In this document: piece after piece, positions 25,764-34,335 of the stretch
Numbering within the stretch: the first letter of the stretch is position 1
How the letters are laid out: each line of letters starts with the position of its first letter
NCBI GenBank assembly: GCA_000023725.1
Contig: CP001673.1
Location: forward strand, 124,001-188,000
Length of the DNA: 64,000 nt
Reading direction: 5' to 3'
DNA from: Flavobacteriaceae bacterium 3519-10
GTDB taxonomy: Bacteria > Bacteroidota > Bacteroidia > Flavobacteriales > Weeksellaceae
Translations under genes and position numbers: made by a program
Notes under the pieces: generated by a model
Seen by the model: only the letters and a program-made list of their open reading frames with translations
Database searches by the model: none
What the model was told of the DNA's origin: nothing

Positions 25764-26474
25764 TTACTTGTTTTTAAAAATAGGTGCGGCACCGCCTGAT
25801 ACAGAAACTGAGTCGGTTTTGGTTGAATCTGCCGCTTTTCTCGCCAATGTGGAGTCTGTAGATATTGCTTTTACAGATGCTGTTGGACGCGGCTGTTCTT
25901 CCAATGGTTTTGCAAAAGACTTTTTCCCGAAAATTTCTTCGGGCTGCGAAATTCCAAGGTAGGAGATTGCCGCAACCGCAATAATCAGCGCTGTGAGCCA
26001 AAACCATGAGGTAGAAACCCGATACGGTTTTCCATTTCCGCTATTCTGTTGGCTGCGTTTGCTGATGTCCGCAAGGTTTATTTCTTCAAGTCCGTAAAAA
26101 TCTGGCGTTGCGTTGTTTAGCCTCGCCCCGCTGAAATGGATCTTGCTGTCATTCAGTGAAAAAGTTCCGATGCCTTCTACGGTCAGCGTGCCTTCCTTTT
26201 CGAGTGTTGAGTTCCAGAAAACCACATGTTTTTTTATTTCTGCCTCAGCTTCATCAATACTGATATTTCTTTGTGAAGCCAGAAACGAGGCGAAATCAAG
26301 GTCGGTGGTATCAGTAGTGTTTTTGAACGCGACTTCTTTTCCGGGTGGCAGGATGCTTTTGCGGTCTGTCTCCACCAGTGCATTGATATTCTTTAAATAT
26401 AAAATGCCAAAACCTGCAACCGATACTTCAGCGTGATTTTTTAGAAATTCAAGAATAAGTGAAGGAAAACTCAT
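25764..26474 (-). CDS. Membrane protein with two CCDC81-type HU domains
   Basis: 236 residues from ATG 26474; TTG 26483 upstream is rejected because the -7 element ends 6 bases before ATG 26474. Two HU-like folds at about residues 1-55 (SFPSLILEFLKNHAEVSVAGFG) and 60-125 (VEGIGTFSLNDSKIHF), then a single membrane helix (about 150-170) and a disordered tail. This is the HU-CCDC81 bacterial pair, common in Bacteroidota and often attached to SPOR domains; no SPOR domain is seen here. The HU pair is on the N-terminal, presumably cytosolic, side. Role may be DNA or wall-related; unproven. Confidence 0.85.
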   Translation of the reverse strand: MSFPSLILEFLKNHAEVSVAGFGILYLKNINALVETDRKSILPPGKEVAFKNTTDTTDLDFASFLASQRNISIDEAEAEIKKHVVFWNSTLEKEGTLTVEGIGTFSLNDSKIHFSGARLNNATPDFYGLEEINLADISKRSQQNSGNGKPYRVSTSWFWLTALIIAVAAISYLGISQPEEIFGKKSFAKPLEEQPRPTASVKAISTDSTLARKAADSTKTDSVSVSGGAAPIFKNK

Positions 26475-26480
26475 AGGCCG

Positions 26481-26511
26481 CAAATTTATGACATTTGAGC
26501 GATTTATTCAA
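26481..26511 (-). promoter_or_regulatory. Promoter of the HU-domain operon
   Basis: Minus strand: TTTTG (TTG at plus 26509-26511), 20 bases, TAAATTTG at plus 26481-26488. Both elements and spacing match the Bacteroidota consensus. ATG 26474 begins 6 bases after the -7 element, implying a leaderless mRNA. The -7 is preceded by AAATGTCATAA, the same core seen at ccoI and the Crp/Fnr gene. Confidence 0.7.
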
Positions 26512-26513
26512 AA

Positions 26514-26540
26514 CAAAAAAAGACCGCCCGAAAGCAGTCT
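26514..26540 (-). terminator. Rho-independent terminator of the type IX cargo gene
   Basis: On the minus strand GACTGC (26539-26534) pairs with GCGGTC (26527-26522), one G-T pair, followed by TTTTTTTG. Confidence 0.7.
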
Positions 26541-26562
26541 TAACCTGTTAATATGATGCATG

Positions 26563-27246
26563 TTACTTTGCAAATTTCACCACTTCGGTTTCGGTGCCGC
26601 GGGTAATTTTAACCAGGTATAAACCGGCCTTTTCCACATTTAAATCTATCGCGTCGCCGTTTGCTGCGGATGTGAAAGATTTAACAAGCTTGCCTGACAT
26701 TTCGAAGATAGTTAGCGCGATGTTTCCTTGATGTGAAGTGTACAGTTTCCCGTTGCTCACGAAAGATTTTTTGGCCCTGGCCGTATTGTCTGTGCCTAAT
26801 ACCACAAGCGTTGTAGGCGTGAATCCAAAATCTGAGGCCAGTAAATCTCCGGATTGTTGCGTGGCTCCATTTTGCTGGTTTTTGAACACGAAACCCAAGT
26901 TGCTCACAGTGGTTCCCGCAGCAAAAACTTTATTGCCGTTTGTGAATACTTTGGTGTTGAGATCGATAGTTCCCACATAAGCGGAAGCTGTTGCATCCCA
27001 GTTCATGGTGACATTGGAGTTGCCCCACGAATCGTCGTACATTGTGCCAGTGCTGTTGTCGCCGGCACTGCTCCAGACATGTATCCAAAAGGTAGGAACC
27101 TCAAAACCGGGTCCGTAGATCGAATAATCGTTCGATGCGCCGTACGTTAATTTCACAACTCCGGGAGCTGTTACCTGCACCGCCAGCTGGGCAGAAACAG
27201 TGATGATGGCGAAAAATGCCATGGCTAAAGCATAAAGTTTTTTCAT
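26563..27246 (-). CDS. Secreted protein with type IX secretion system type A sorting domain
   Basis: 227 residues from ATG 27246 (MKKLYALAMAFFAIITVSAQ); the longer frame from 27273 would put nine residues before the signal peptide and cover leader sequence. Cleavage is expected after VSAQ or so. The central region is Gly-, Asn- and Thr-rich with beta-like pattern and no recognised enzyme motif. The last 70 residues have the T9SS type A pattern: an LTIFEMSGKLVKSF strand, AGLYLVKIT and a final VVKFAK. The substrate is expected on the cell surface or outside. Function of the cargo unknown. Confidence 0.85.
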   Translation of the reverse strand: MKKLYALAMAFFAIITVSAQLAVQVTAPGVVKLTYGASNDYSIYGPGFEVPTFWIHVWSSAGDNSTGTMYDDSWGNSNVTMNWDATASAYVGTIDLNTKVFTNGNKVFAAGTTVSNLGFVFKNQQNGATQQSGDLLASDFGFTPTTLVVLGTDNTARAKKSFVSNGKLYTSHQGNIALTIFEMSGKLVKSFTSAANGDAIDLNVEKAGLYLVKITRGTETEVVKFAK

Positions 27247-27270
27247 AAAATGTAATTTAAATTGTTCAAC

Positions 27271-27278
27271 CAAATTTA
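27271..27278 (-). promoter_or_regulatory. -7 promoter element of the type IX cargo gene
   Basis: Minus-strand TAAATTTG fits TAnnTTTG, ending 24 bases before ATG 27246. No clear -33 element. Confidence 0.5.
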
Positions 27279-27332
27279 CTGTAAAAAACTACATCGTAAT
27301 ATCACACCCGAACTTTTTTAGCATGCGCTCTA

Positions 27333-29432
27333 TCACTTAAAGTGAACACTCATACCGAACATAAAATTTGTACCGGCCTGCGAGAAATAGACAGGTCCGT
27401 CGTAAACATAGCCGTTGTTCACATACTTTCTGTTAAAGATATTATTGAGCAAAAATTTAAAATCGATGGCAGTTCTGTTCAGTTTTAATGTATATTTTGC
27501 ATTGAAGTCGCTTAAAAAGTAATCCGGCAGTGTTAATTCATCACTGTTTGTATTGTTTAGAAACTGTTTCCCAACGTATTGATTTTGAATTCCTAAGGTG
27601 ATATTTTGTGTTGGCGAAAAATTCACGAGAAGGTTTGCGATTGCAGACGGGGAAAAGGAGATCGGCGTGTTACCAAGTTCTTCGATGCCATTTGATGTTT
27701 CATTTCTGAAACTGATATTCTCGTTTTTACTCAACGTAAGATTTCCCGCAATATTCCACTGTGCGGAAAGCTTTGCAGCCGCTCCAACTTCCAGACCCAT
27801 CCGGTAGCTTTTGCCTGAGTTCACGCGGATAAACTCACCAATGTTATTAATCTGTCCATTCAGCACGAGTTGGTTTACGTAACTCATATAATATAGGTTC
27901 GCATTGAATGATATTTTATCATAACTTTTTTCGATTCCCGCCTCGAAATCATACAGTTTTTCGGCTTCTGTATCCGGATTCGCGAAAAGGTCGTCCCGGT
28001 TGGGTTCGCGTTGCGCAACGGCAGCCGAGATAAAGACTTTTCCTGAAGGAATCTTATAATTAATGCCTGCCTTCGGGTTAAAGAAATTCCAGTTTTTATT
28101 GAGATCCACACCTTCATCATCGCCCTGAAGCAGGATACGGGTGTCATAACTGATGTTTCTTAATTGTAGATCGCCGAAAAATTCGAATCGGTTTACCGTG
28201 AAAATCGCTTTTGCAAAACCCGAAACTTCGCTTTTTATTGAACGGTTCCTGTAATATTCATGCTCAGATATTTGCGGCAACGCAACACCCGAGACATTAC
28301 CATAATGTAAACCGTAATACTGGTTGGCGACCAATCCAAAGTTCAGATCGAGGTCACCAAGTTGGCCATACAGCGTGGAAACGGCGCCGTAAAAATCGTT
28401 GTCCAGCCATTTTTTTCTGATAAAATCTGCGTATTTACGGCCGCCGACATCGGGCAGGTTATATCTCGCAAAGGGATCGCCCTGCTTGTAATTTTCATAA
28501 TATCCCTTTCCTTTGGTGTAATGCAGCGTGGTTTCCAACGTCCAGTGATCATTCAGACTCTGATCCCACAGCAACTGATAATGATTCTGGCGGTAGTTGT
28601 CGGTTTCATTATCATAAAAACCAACAATGTTTTCCCAGTTTTCATCGTAAATCGCGCCCGAAATGTTAAATTTAGGATTGGTTTCCCAGGTGGCTTTGTC
28701 AATTCCGTTCCAGGCCTGATAGGTTTTTTCTTTACCGCCAAAAGCCATCAACCTCAGCCTTGTGTTGTTTTCTTCAAAAAGTGCGGTGAAGCTGTACGAA
28801 TTAAGATCCGCAAAAGCCCTGTCGATATAGCCATCCGAATGAATCGTGGTGTAGCGGGTCATCGTGGAGAGGCGGTTTTTCCAGAACTTTCCCGAGCCTA
28901 TTTCCGCAGAGTATTTATAGGTGTTGAACGATCCGTAGCTGTTATCCGATTTCACATAGAAATCCGCATCAGGATCCTTTGAAATTACATTTACGCTCGC
29001 ACCGAAAGCCGAAACGCCATTCGTAGAAGTGCCCACGCCGCGCTGGATTACAATTTGCGAAGCTGAACTGGCCAGATCCGGGACATTTACAAAAAAAGTT
29101 CCTTGGGACTCCGAATCGTTGTAGGGGATGCCGTTCATCATCACATTAATACCGTTTCCACCCACACCGCGGATCCGGAAACCTGTGTAGCCAACGCCGT
29201 TTCCGGCATCTGAAGTGGACATTACGGATGTTTGATTCTTGAGCAAAACCGGTAAGTCCTGCCCCAGATTCTTGTAATCGAGGTCTTTCTGGACGTTGAT
29301 GATTTCTTTTGTTACCGGTAATCTTTTTGTGAAATTCACACTTTCGATAGTGTGAGTTTTTAAAGTGTCAGATACGTTCTGACCTGCATAGACTGAGCTT
29401 GCGAAAAGCCCTAAAACAACAAATCCTTTCAT
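27333..29432 (-). CDS. TonB-dependent outer-membrane receptor, predicted thiamine transporter
   Basis: 699 residues from ATG 29432 (MKGFVVLGLFASSVYAGQ, a signal peptide); a longer frame from 29516 would run through the riboswitch downstream region. A plug domain occupies about residues 40-160 (VMMNGIPYNDSESQGTFF and VIQRGVGTSTNG), then a 22-strand barrel ending in FMFGMSVHFK. A TPP riboswitch in the leader makes thiamine or a precursor the likely ligand: TPP-controlled TonB receptors are known in Bacteroidota as thiamine uptake systems. Energy comes from TonB-ExbB-ExbD. No inner-membrane thiamine transporter or thiamine kinase is adjacent. Confidence 0.88.
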   Translation of the reverse strand: MKGFVVLGLFASSVYAGQNVSDTLKTHTIESVNFTKRLPVTKEIINVQKDLDYKNLGQDLPVLLKNQTSVMSTSDAGNGVGYTGFRIRGVGGNGINVMMNGIPYNDSESQGTFFVNVPDLASSASQIVIQRGVGTSTNGVSAFGASVNVISKDPDADFYVKSDNSYGSFNTYKYSAEIGSGKFWKNRLSTMTRYTTIHSDGYIDRAFADLNSYSFTALFEENNTRLRLMAFGGKEKTYQAWNGIDKATWETNPKFNISGAIYDENWENIVGFYDNETDNYRQNHYQLLWDQSLNDHWTLETTLHYTKGKGYYENYKQGDPFARYNLPDVGGRKYADFIRKKWLDNDFYGAVSTLYGQLGDLDLNFGLVANQYYGLHYGNVSGVALPQISEHEYYRNRSIKSEVSGFAKAIFTVNRFEFFGDLQLRNISYDTRILLQGDDEGVDLNKNWNFFNPKAGINYKIPSGKVFISAAVAQREPNRDDLFANPDTEAEKLYDFEAGIEKSYDKISFNANLYYMSYVNQLVLNGQINNIGEFIRVNSGKSYRMGLEVGAAAKLSAQWNIAGNLTLSKNENISFRNETSNGIEELGNTPISFSPSAIANLLVNFSPTQNITLGIQNQYVGKQFLNNTNSDELTLPDYFLSDFNAKYTLKLNRTAIDFKFLLNNIFNRKYVNNGYVYDGPVYFSQAGTNFMFGMSVHFK

Positions 29433-29528
29433 TCTTTTAATTTTTAAGATTAATTGAATAAAAGGGGTGATTATAGTGGATGATGACTCGTAGCAGCAAA
29501 AGCTATCGGCCGTCATCCGGCAAATTTA

Positions 29529-29595
29529 TCCCTAAACAGCATTACCTGTTCGAGGTTCTTTGGGTATAATCTCAGCTTTTTACAGCACCCCTTTA
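29529..29595 (-). ncRNA. TPP riboswitch (THI element) controlling the TonB receptor
   Basis: Read on the minus strand, the conserved THI-box segments appear in order: AAAGGGGTGCTG, GCTGAGATTATACCC, AAGAACCT, then an ACAGGTAATGCTG and a TAGGGA closing the P1/P4 side. GGGGT pairs with ATACCC to give P2, and the GCTGAGA bulge is the pyrimidine-binding loop. It lies about 97 bases upstream of the receptor's ATG at 29432. A downstream CACCCCTTT (plus 29461-29469) is exactly complementary to the 5' AAAGGGGTG and may form the alternative state. Confidence 0.92.
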
Positions 29596-29625
29596 ATTTC
29601 TGATTGCGAAACTACGATATTTTAA

Positions 29626-30381
29626 TTAATATCCTGCATTTTGGCGGTCAACATAATAGTAATTGATTCCATCTTTGGTCACCTCGAAAAGACGGGCGAG
29701 TATCCAGCTGTAATTTCTTTTAATGTCGCTGTATTCAAACGGGATGATGATATTATTGTTGATATCAATAACGCCAAACCGGTTGTTTTTAGAAGCGACG
29801 ATCATGGGGTTATGCAGGTCTTCGCCTTCCATAATGTGCAGATAATCGTACTGGGGATAAATCGTAAACTGGCGGTAATCTCCTGGATGTTCGAAGCGCG
29901 CATCCTCGATGATTCCGTATCGGTCGTTCATTATGTAGGCGTGGAAAAGCTGGCTTTTAAATTCGCGCGGGCATTTTCCGAGATCGCTGTCTTTGAACAG
30001 ATAAACGCGTTTTCCGGCCTGATTAATGCGGAAATCTTTGCCGTTCAGCCGTACTGAAGCATATTTTGCGGTACCGAATTTCTTCGCTTTTGCATTCGGT
30101 GAAGAAAGCAGGTTGCAGTCTTCCGCGAAAAACCCTACGTTGCTGTATTCATGTGGAATGACCACTTTTCCCAACTGATTGATGTAACCATATTTTCCGC
30201 CTGCTTTTTGTGGAATTAAAGCAGGTATTTCTTCATTGATTTTGTCCGAATCCGCTTTTACAGCGGCATCAACTGTCTTTTGAATTGTCGTTTTTACGGG
30301 TACCTTACTTGCCGACCCGTTTTTCTGTGCGGAGAAAAGGAACGGATAGCATATCAGAACTAATTTTAAGGCAAACTTCAT
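29626..30381 (-). CDS. WG-repeat secreted protein
   Basis: 251 residues. A signal peptide ends near LFSAQ, followed by a Lys/Asp-rich linker. Two WG-type repeats can be seen: GKYGYINQLGKVVIPHEYSN (about 66-86) and NRFGVIDINNNIIIPFEYSD (about 205-225), with degenerate units between. WG proteins form beta-propeller-like modules of unknown role outside the cytoplasm. It ends 31 bases before the TPP riboswitch on the same strand. The riboswitch region has no terminator between, so some readthrough into the riboswitch is possible. Confidence 0.8.
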   Translation of the reverse strand: MKFALKLVLICYPFLFSAQKNGSASKVPVKTTIQKTVDAAVKADSDKINEEIPALIPQKAGGKYGYINQLGKVVIPHEYSNVGFFAEDCNLLSSPNAKAKKFGTAKYASVRLNGKDFRINQAGKRVYLFKDSDLGKCPREFKSQLFHAYIMNDRYGIIEDARFEHPGDYRQFTIYPQYDYLHIMEGEDLHNPMIVASKNNRFGVIDINNNIIIPFEYSDIKRNYSWILARLFEVTKDGINYYYVDRQNAGY

Positions 30382-30406
30382 CTACTTTTATCTTCAGGAT
30401 CAGCGT

Positions 30407-30436
30407 CAAAAATAAGACTTTAAAAATTTCTCACAA
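30407..30436 (-). promoter_or_regulatory. Promoter of the WG-repeat protein gene
   Basis: Minus strand: TTG (plus 30434-30436), 19 bases, TATTTTTG (plus 30407-30414). The -33 element lies within the 3' end of the DUF2752 gene. The ATG at 30381 is 25 bases downstream. Confidence 0.6.
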
Positions 30437-30743
30437 CGAAAAATAAAATCACCGTTGCCAGCACCACGAATATCGCCTGTTGCCCAAACAGAACTTCTCG
30501 GGTTTTGGGGAAGTGGTTTCTTACTTTTTCATGATTAAATAGCAAACCTACCAACACGTATGGAACTGAAGCTACTAGCAACGCATTATGCGAAAAAGCT
30601 TCTTTGAAATTGAAATGGAGCAGCGCATGCACAGCCCGCTGCGATCCGCAACCAGGACACTGGTAGCCGGTGAAATACAGAAACGGACATTTTGGAAAAA
30701 GCTGCGACTCAGCTGGGTTATAAAAATAGTAGACCGTGCCCAC
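30420..30743 (-). CDS. DUF2752 membrane protein
   Basis: 107 residues if started at GTG 30743. The family signature CPFLYFTGYQCPGCGSQRA is present (Cys residues 19, 29 and 32), followed by two membrane helices. In the same frame the 17 codons before the GTG read as a hydrophobic helix (NLIWFLAVLIILIV), which family members usually have, but no ATG, GTG or TTG occurs there; the only candidate is an ATT at 30794 directly after AAGGAG and overlapping the end of the dispanin gene. Either an unusual start codon is used or the first helix was lost. DUF2752 function is unknown. Confidence 0.8.
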   Translation of the reverse strand: MGTVYYFYNPAESQLFPKCPFLYFTGYQCPGCGSQRAVHALLHFNFKEAFSHNALLVASVPYVLVGLLFNHEKVRNHFPKTREVLFGQQAIFVVLATVILFFVVRNF

Positions 30744-30786
30744 TATTAAAATAATGAGAACCGCTAAAAACCATATTAAATTACGC

Positions 30787-31098
30787 TTAAAAATCTCCTT
30801 CTGCTGCTGCGCCTACCAATGCTAAGCCGCCAAAAAACAAAATATAAAGAAGCACGCCAAGAACGCCCACAATGGCCGAAACAAGAACCATCGTTTTTGC
30901 TGTTTGCGCCGCACGCTGCGCGCCGTCCGTATCGCCCTGCGCATATTTACCCTCCACACTTGCAGCATTTATAATGCCGACAATACCAAGCGGCAGGCAG
31001 CAGAAAAGCGTCACGAGTATCGATTCTACGAGCCAGTTTTTGGGTGGAAACCCTGTAGGACCAGAACTGAAGCCCGGATTTTCGTTTTTAAATTCCAT
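30787..31098 (-). CDS. CD225/dispanin family membrane protein
   Basis: 103 residues. A Gly/Pro-rich N-terminal tail (PGFSSGPTGFPPKNWLVES) leads into a membrane segment with LVTLFCCLPLGIVGIINA, the CD225 signature also found in vertebrate IFITM proteins, then KYAQGDTDGAQRAAQTAKT loop and a second helix (about 72-95). Bacterial dispanins are frequently paired with DUF2752 genes, as here. Role unknown; membrane shaping is inferred from IFITM proteins only. Confidence 0.88.
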   Translation of the reverse strand: MEFKNENPGFSSGPTGFPPKNWLVESILVTLFCCLPLGIVGIINAASVEGKYAQGDTDGAQRAAQTAKTMVLVSAIVGVLGVLLYILFFGGLALVGAAAEGDF

Positions 31099-31195
31099 TG
31101 GTTATTTTTTTTAAAAGTAATAAAAAATAGATTGCGGGCATCGTCTTTATAATAATTCTAAATCAATATCCTGTTTTTAGAGTTAAAAAATTTCG

Positions 31196-31203
31196 TAATT
31201 TTG
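31196..31203 (+). promoter_or_regulatory. -7 promoter element of the aconitase gene
   Basis: TAATTTTG fits TAnnTTTG, 27 bases before ATG 31231. It overlaps the TTG at 31201 that could be taken for a start and so argues against it. No clear -33. Confidence 0.5.
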
Positions 31204-31230
31204 GTTTTCCTTAATTTAAATACGAGTAAT

Positions 31231-33507
31231 ATGATATTTGACTTTGATATGATCCAGGCCGTATACGCGCGTTATCCTGAAAGAATTGCGAAAGCACGCG
31301 AAACGGTAGGCAAACCGCTCACCTTGTCGGAGAAGATTCTCTACACGCATCTTTGGGCTGGTAATGCAACGGAGGCGCACGAACGTGGCAATTCTTACGT
31401 AGACTTCGCACCGGACCGTGTTGCCATGCAGGATGCAACCGCTCAGATGGCACTTCTGCAGTTTATGCAGGCCGGGAAGCCACAGGTTGCAGTTCCGTCC
31501 ACAGCGCATGCAGATCACCTTATTCAGGCGAGAGTTGGTGCGGAAGCAGATTTGCAGGAAGGTATCAATAAAAATTCTGAAGTTTTCAACTTCTTAAGTT
31601 CAGTTTGCGACAAATACGGAATTGGTTTCTGGAAGCCGGGCGCAGGTATTATTCACCAGGTTGTATTAGAAAATTATGCATTCCCGGGCGGAATGATGAT
31701 TGGTACTGATTCGCACACCGTGAATGCCGGAGGTCTTGGTATGGTAGCCATCGGAGTTGGTGGCGCAGACGCCGTGGATGTGATGGCAGGCATGGCTTGG
31801 GAACTTAAAATGCCTAAACTAATTGGCGTAAAATTAACAGGAAGACTCAACGGATGGACGTCCGCAAAAGATATTATCCTTAAAGTTGCAGGCATCCTCA
31901 CCGTAAAAGGCGGAACTGGATGTATTATTGAATATTTCGGCGATGGTGCTGAAAGCCTTTCCGCAACAGGAAAAGGAACGATCTGTAACATGGGTGCGGA
32001 AGTTGGGGCTACTACTTCAACATTTGGATATGATGATTCAATGAGAAGGTATTTGGCCGCCACCGGAAGACAGGCAGTTGTAGATGAAGCAGATAAAATT
32101 GCAGAGCATTTAACAGGAGATGCTGAAGTGTATGCAAACCCGGAACTATATTTTGATCAGGTTATTGAAATTAATCTTGATGAACTAGCGCCACACCTTA
32201 ACGGGCCTTTTACACCCGATTTGGCAACACCTGTTTCTGAATTCAGAGCGAAAGCAGAAGCTAACGGCTGGCCACTTGATGTGGAATGGGCACTTATCGG
32301 TTCTTGTACCAATTCATCTTACGAAGATCTTTCGCGCGCTGCTTCAATTGTAGAAGATGCCGTAGCAAAAGGAGTTAAACCAAAAGCTATTTTAGGGATC
32401 AATCCCGGATCCGAGCAGGTGAAGTTCACCGCAGAAAGAGACGGATTTTTAGATTCATTCCGCAAGTTTGAATCTGCAAGAATCTTTACCAACGCTTGTG
32501 GCCCTTGCATCGGGCAGTGGGATCGTGAGGGTGCTGATAAAGGCGAGAAAAACTCGATTATCCACTCATTTAACCGAAATTTTGCAAAAAGAGCGGACGG
32601 TAATCCAAATACGCATGCTTTTGTAGCATCACCTGAAATGGTTGCGGCGATTGCGATTTCCGGAAGACTCGATTTCAACCCTATTACAGATACTTTATTA
32701 AACCAAAACGGAGAACAGATCCGCCTGAATGAACCGAACGGTTTCGAACTTCCGGCGAAAGGTTTTGCGGTAGATGATAACGGCTATCAGGCTCCTTCAG
32801 CGGATGGCACGCAGGTTCGTGTGGATGTGAGTCCTACTTCCGACAGACTTCAGCTGCTTGAACCATTCGAACCTTGGAACGGAAAAAATATTACCGGCGC
32901 GAAACTTCTAATTAAAGCTTTCGGCAAGTGTACAACCGACCATATTTCGATGGCAGGCCCATGGTTAAAATACCGAGGCCATCTTGATAACATCTCCAAT
33001 AACATGCTGATCGGCGCAATAAACGCTTACAACATGGAGACCAATAAAGTGAAAAACGGTTTGTCCGGCGACTATGATGAGGTGCCGAATGTGGCCAGAG
33101 CCTACAAGGCTGCCGGTATCCCGACCATTGTAGTGGGCGATCACAATTACGGTGAAGGTTCTTCGCGCGAGCATGCAGCGATGGAGCCTCGACACCTTGG
33201 CGTACGTGCGGTTTTGGTAAAGTCTTTTGCCAGAATTCATGAAACTAACCTGAAGAAACAGGGAATGCTGGGTCTTACCTTTGCTAATGCTGATGACTAC
33301 GATAAAATCTTCGAAGACGACACCATTAATTTCCTCGATCTCGAGCAGTTTGCACCAGGCCGTCCATTGCAGTTAGAATTTCTACATGCGGACGGAACTA
33401 AGGATGTAATCGTTGCAAATCACACATACAATGCACAGCAGGTGGGCTGGTTCCGTGCAGGTTCTGCGCTTAACCTTATTGCTGAAGAAGCTAAGAGAAC
33501 AGCTTAA
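31231..33507 (+). CDS. acn: Aconitate hydratase, mitochondrial type
   Basis: 758 residues from ATG 31231 ([16 protein letters not shown]); the frame from TTG 31201 overlaps the promoter. The three cluster cysteines are visible in [12 protein letters not shown] (one) and [13 protein letters not shown] (two), and the swivel domain contains [17 protein letters not shown] near residue 655. It isomerises citrate to isocitrate through a labile 4Fe-4S cluster in the TCA cycle. The length and sequence resemble the mitochondrial aconitase family instead of E. coli AcnA or AcnB. A strong terminator follows. Confidence 0.97.
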   Translation: MIFDFDMIQAVYARYPERIAKARETVGKPLTLSEKILYTHLWAGNATEAHERGNSYVDFAPDRVAMQDATAQMALLQFMQAGKPQVAVPSTAHADHLIQARVGAEADLQEGINKNSEVFNFLSSVCDKYGIGFWKPGAGIIHQVVLENYAFPGGMMIGTDSHTVNAGGLGMVAIGVGGADAVDVMAGMAWELKMPKLIGVKLTGRLNGWTSAKDIILKVAGILTVKGGTGCIIEYFGDGAESLSATGKGTICNMGAEVGATTSTFGYDDSMRRYLAATGRQAVVDEADKIAEHLTGDAEVYANPELYFDQVIEINLDELAPHLNGPFTPDLATPVSEFRAKAEANGWPLDVEWALIGSCTNSSYEDLSRAASIVEDAVAKGVKPKAILGINPGSEQVKFTAERDGFLDSFRKFESARIFTNACGPCIGQWDREGADKGEKNSIIHSFNRNFAKRADGNPNTHAFVASPEMVAAIAISGRLDFNPITDTLLNQNGEQIRLNEPNGFELPAKGFAVDDNGYQAPSADGTQVRVDVSPTSDRLQLLEPFEPWNGKNITGAKLLIKAFGKCTTDHISMAGPWLKYRGHLDNISNNMLIGAINAYNMETNKVKNGLSGDYDEVPNVARAYKAAGIPTIVVGDHNYGEGSSREHAAMEPRHLGVRAVLVKSFARIHETNLKKQGMLGLTFANADDYDKIFEDDTINFLDLEQFAPGRPLQLEFLHADGTKDVIVANHTYNAQQVGWFRAGSALNLIAEEAKRTA

Positions 33508-33524
33508 CACTATTCTAATAATAG

Positions 33525-33558
33525 AAAAACCGCTCGAGAAATTGAGCGGTTTTTTTTA
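33525..33558. terminator. Bidirectional terminator after aconitase
   Basis: AAAAACCGCTC (33525-33535) pairs with GAGCGGTTTTT (33544-33554), loop of 8, followed by more T on the plus strand; A-rich on the other side serves the convergent pseudouridine synthase gene. Confidence 0.85.
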
Positions 33559-33587
33559 TTGATTTAATCTAAGTCCTTTTTGCCAGT

Positions 33588-34289
33588 CTAATTTTCGCAT
33601 GCGGCCCAAACAGCATCATGTGCCGGCAGCGGTGCTACAATTTCTGTGTTTTTTAATGAGACAGGATGAATGAATTCTAATTTTCGTGCATGAAGATGGA
33701 TGCCTCCATCCGGATTAGATCGCGACGCGCCATATTTTAAATCACCTTTTATCGGCACGCCGATCTTTGAAAGCTGAGCACGGATCTGATGGTGGCGCCC
33801 GGTTTCAAGGTCTATTTCCAACAGTTGAAAATTGTCCAGCGTCTTTATAACAGTGTAATTGAGTACAGATTCTTTAGCGTTTTCGGTAGGTTTAATGAAA
33901 ACCGTCGACTTATTTGTCTTTTCATTTTTCTGAAGATAATGCAGAAGCCTCGCTGAATGCGGGATGACCTCTTTCGGAACAACAGCCCAATAGGTCTTCT
34001 TAATTTCGCGGTTCTTTACCATCTGTGTAAGCCTCGTGAGTGCTTTAGAGGTCTTGGCATAAATTACAAGTCCGGATGTTGGCCTGTCTATGCGGTGCAC
34101 CAACCCAAGGAAGACGTTTCCTGCTTTGTTATCTCTTTTTTTGATGAAGTCTTTGATGAGGTCGAGCAGCGAGGCGTCGCCGGTTTTGTCGCCCTGAACC
34201 AGTTGGCCGGCTTTTTTATTGATAACCAGAAGATGGTTGTCTTCGAAAACTATCTGAGATTCTATGGTGTTTTTTTGAGATTCCTGCAT
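33588..34289 (-). CDS. RluA-family RNA pseudouridine synthase
   Basis: 233 residues, catalytic domain only, no S4 domain. The active-site motif HRIDRPTSGLVIYAKTSKAL (about residue 65-84) has the catalytic Asp in HRID; the usual Leu is Ile. Downstream LETGRHHQIRAQLSKIGVPI and GDLKYGA are also family features. It isomerises uridine in rRNA or tRNA; the target cannot be told. It is the last gene of a five-gene minus-strand run. Confidence 0.93.
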   Translation of the reverse strand: MQESQKNTIESQIVFEDNHLLVINKKAGQLVQGDKTGDASLLDLIKDFIKKRDNKAGNVFLGLVHRIDRPTSGLVIYAKTSKALTRLTQMVKNREIKKTYWAVVPKEVIPHSARLLHYLQKNEKTNKSTVFIKPTENAKESVLNYTVIKTLDNFQLLEIDLETGRHHQIRAQLSKIGVPIKGDLKYGASRSNPDGGIHLHARKLEFIHPVSLKNTEIVAPLPAHDAVWAACEN

Positions 34290-34335
34290 GGTAAAAATTC
34301 AGAATTCAAAATTAAGGATAAAATGAGGGAAATGT

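Noticed and set aside
28362-28982. 206-residue open frame on the plus strand
   Set aside because: Antisense to the TonB-dependent receptor, whose domains are clear; no independent support.
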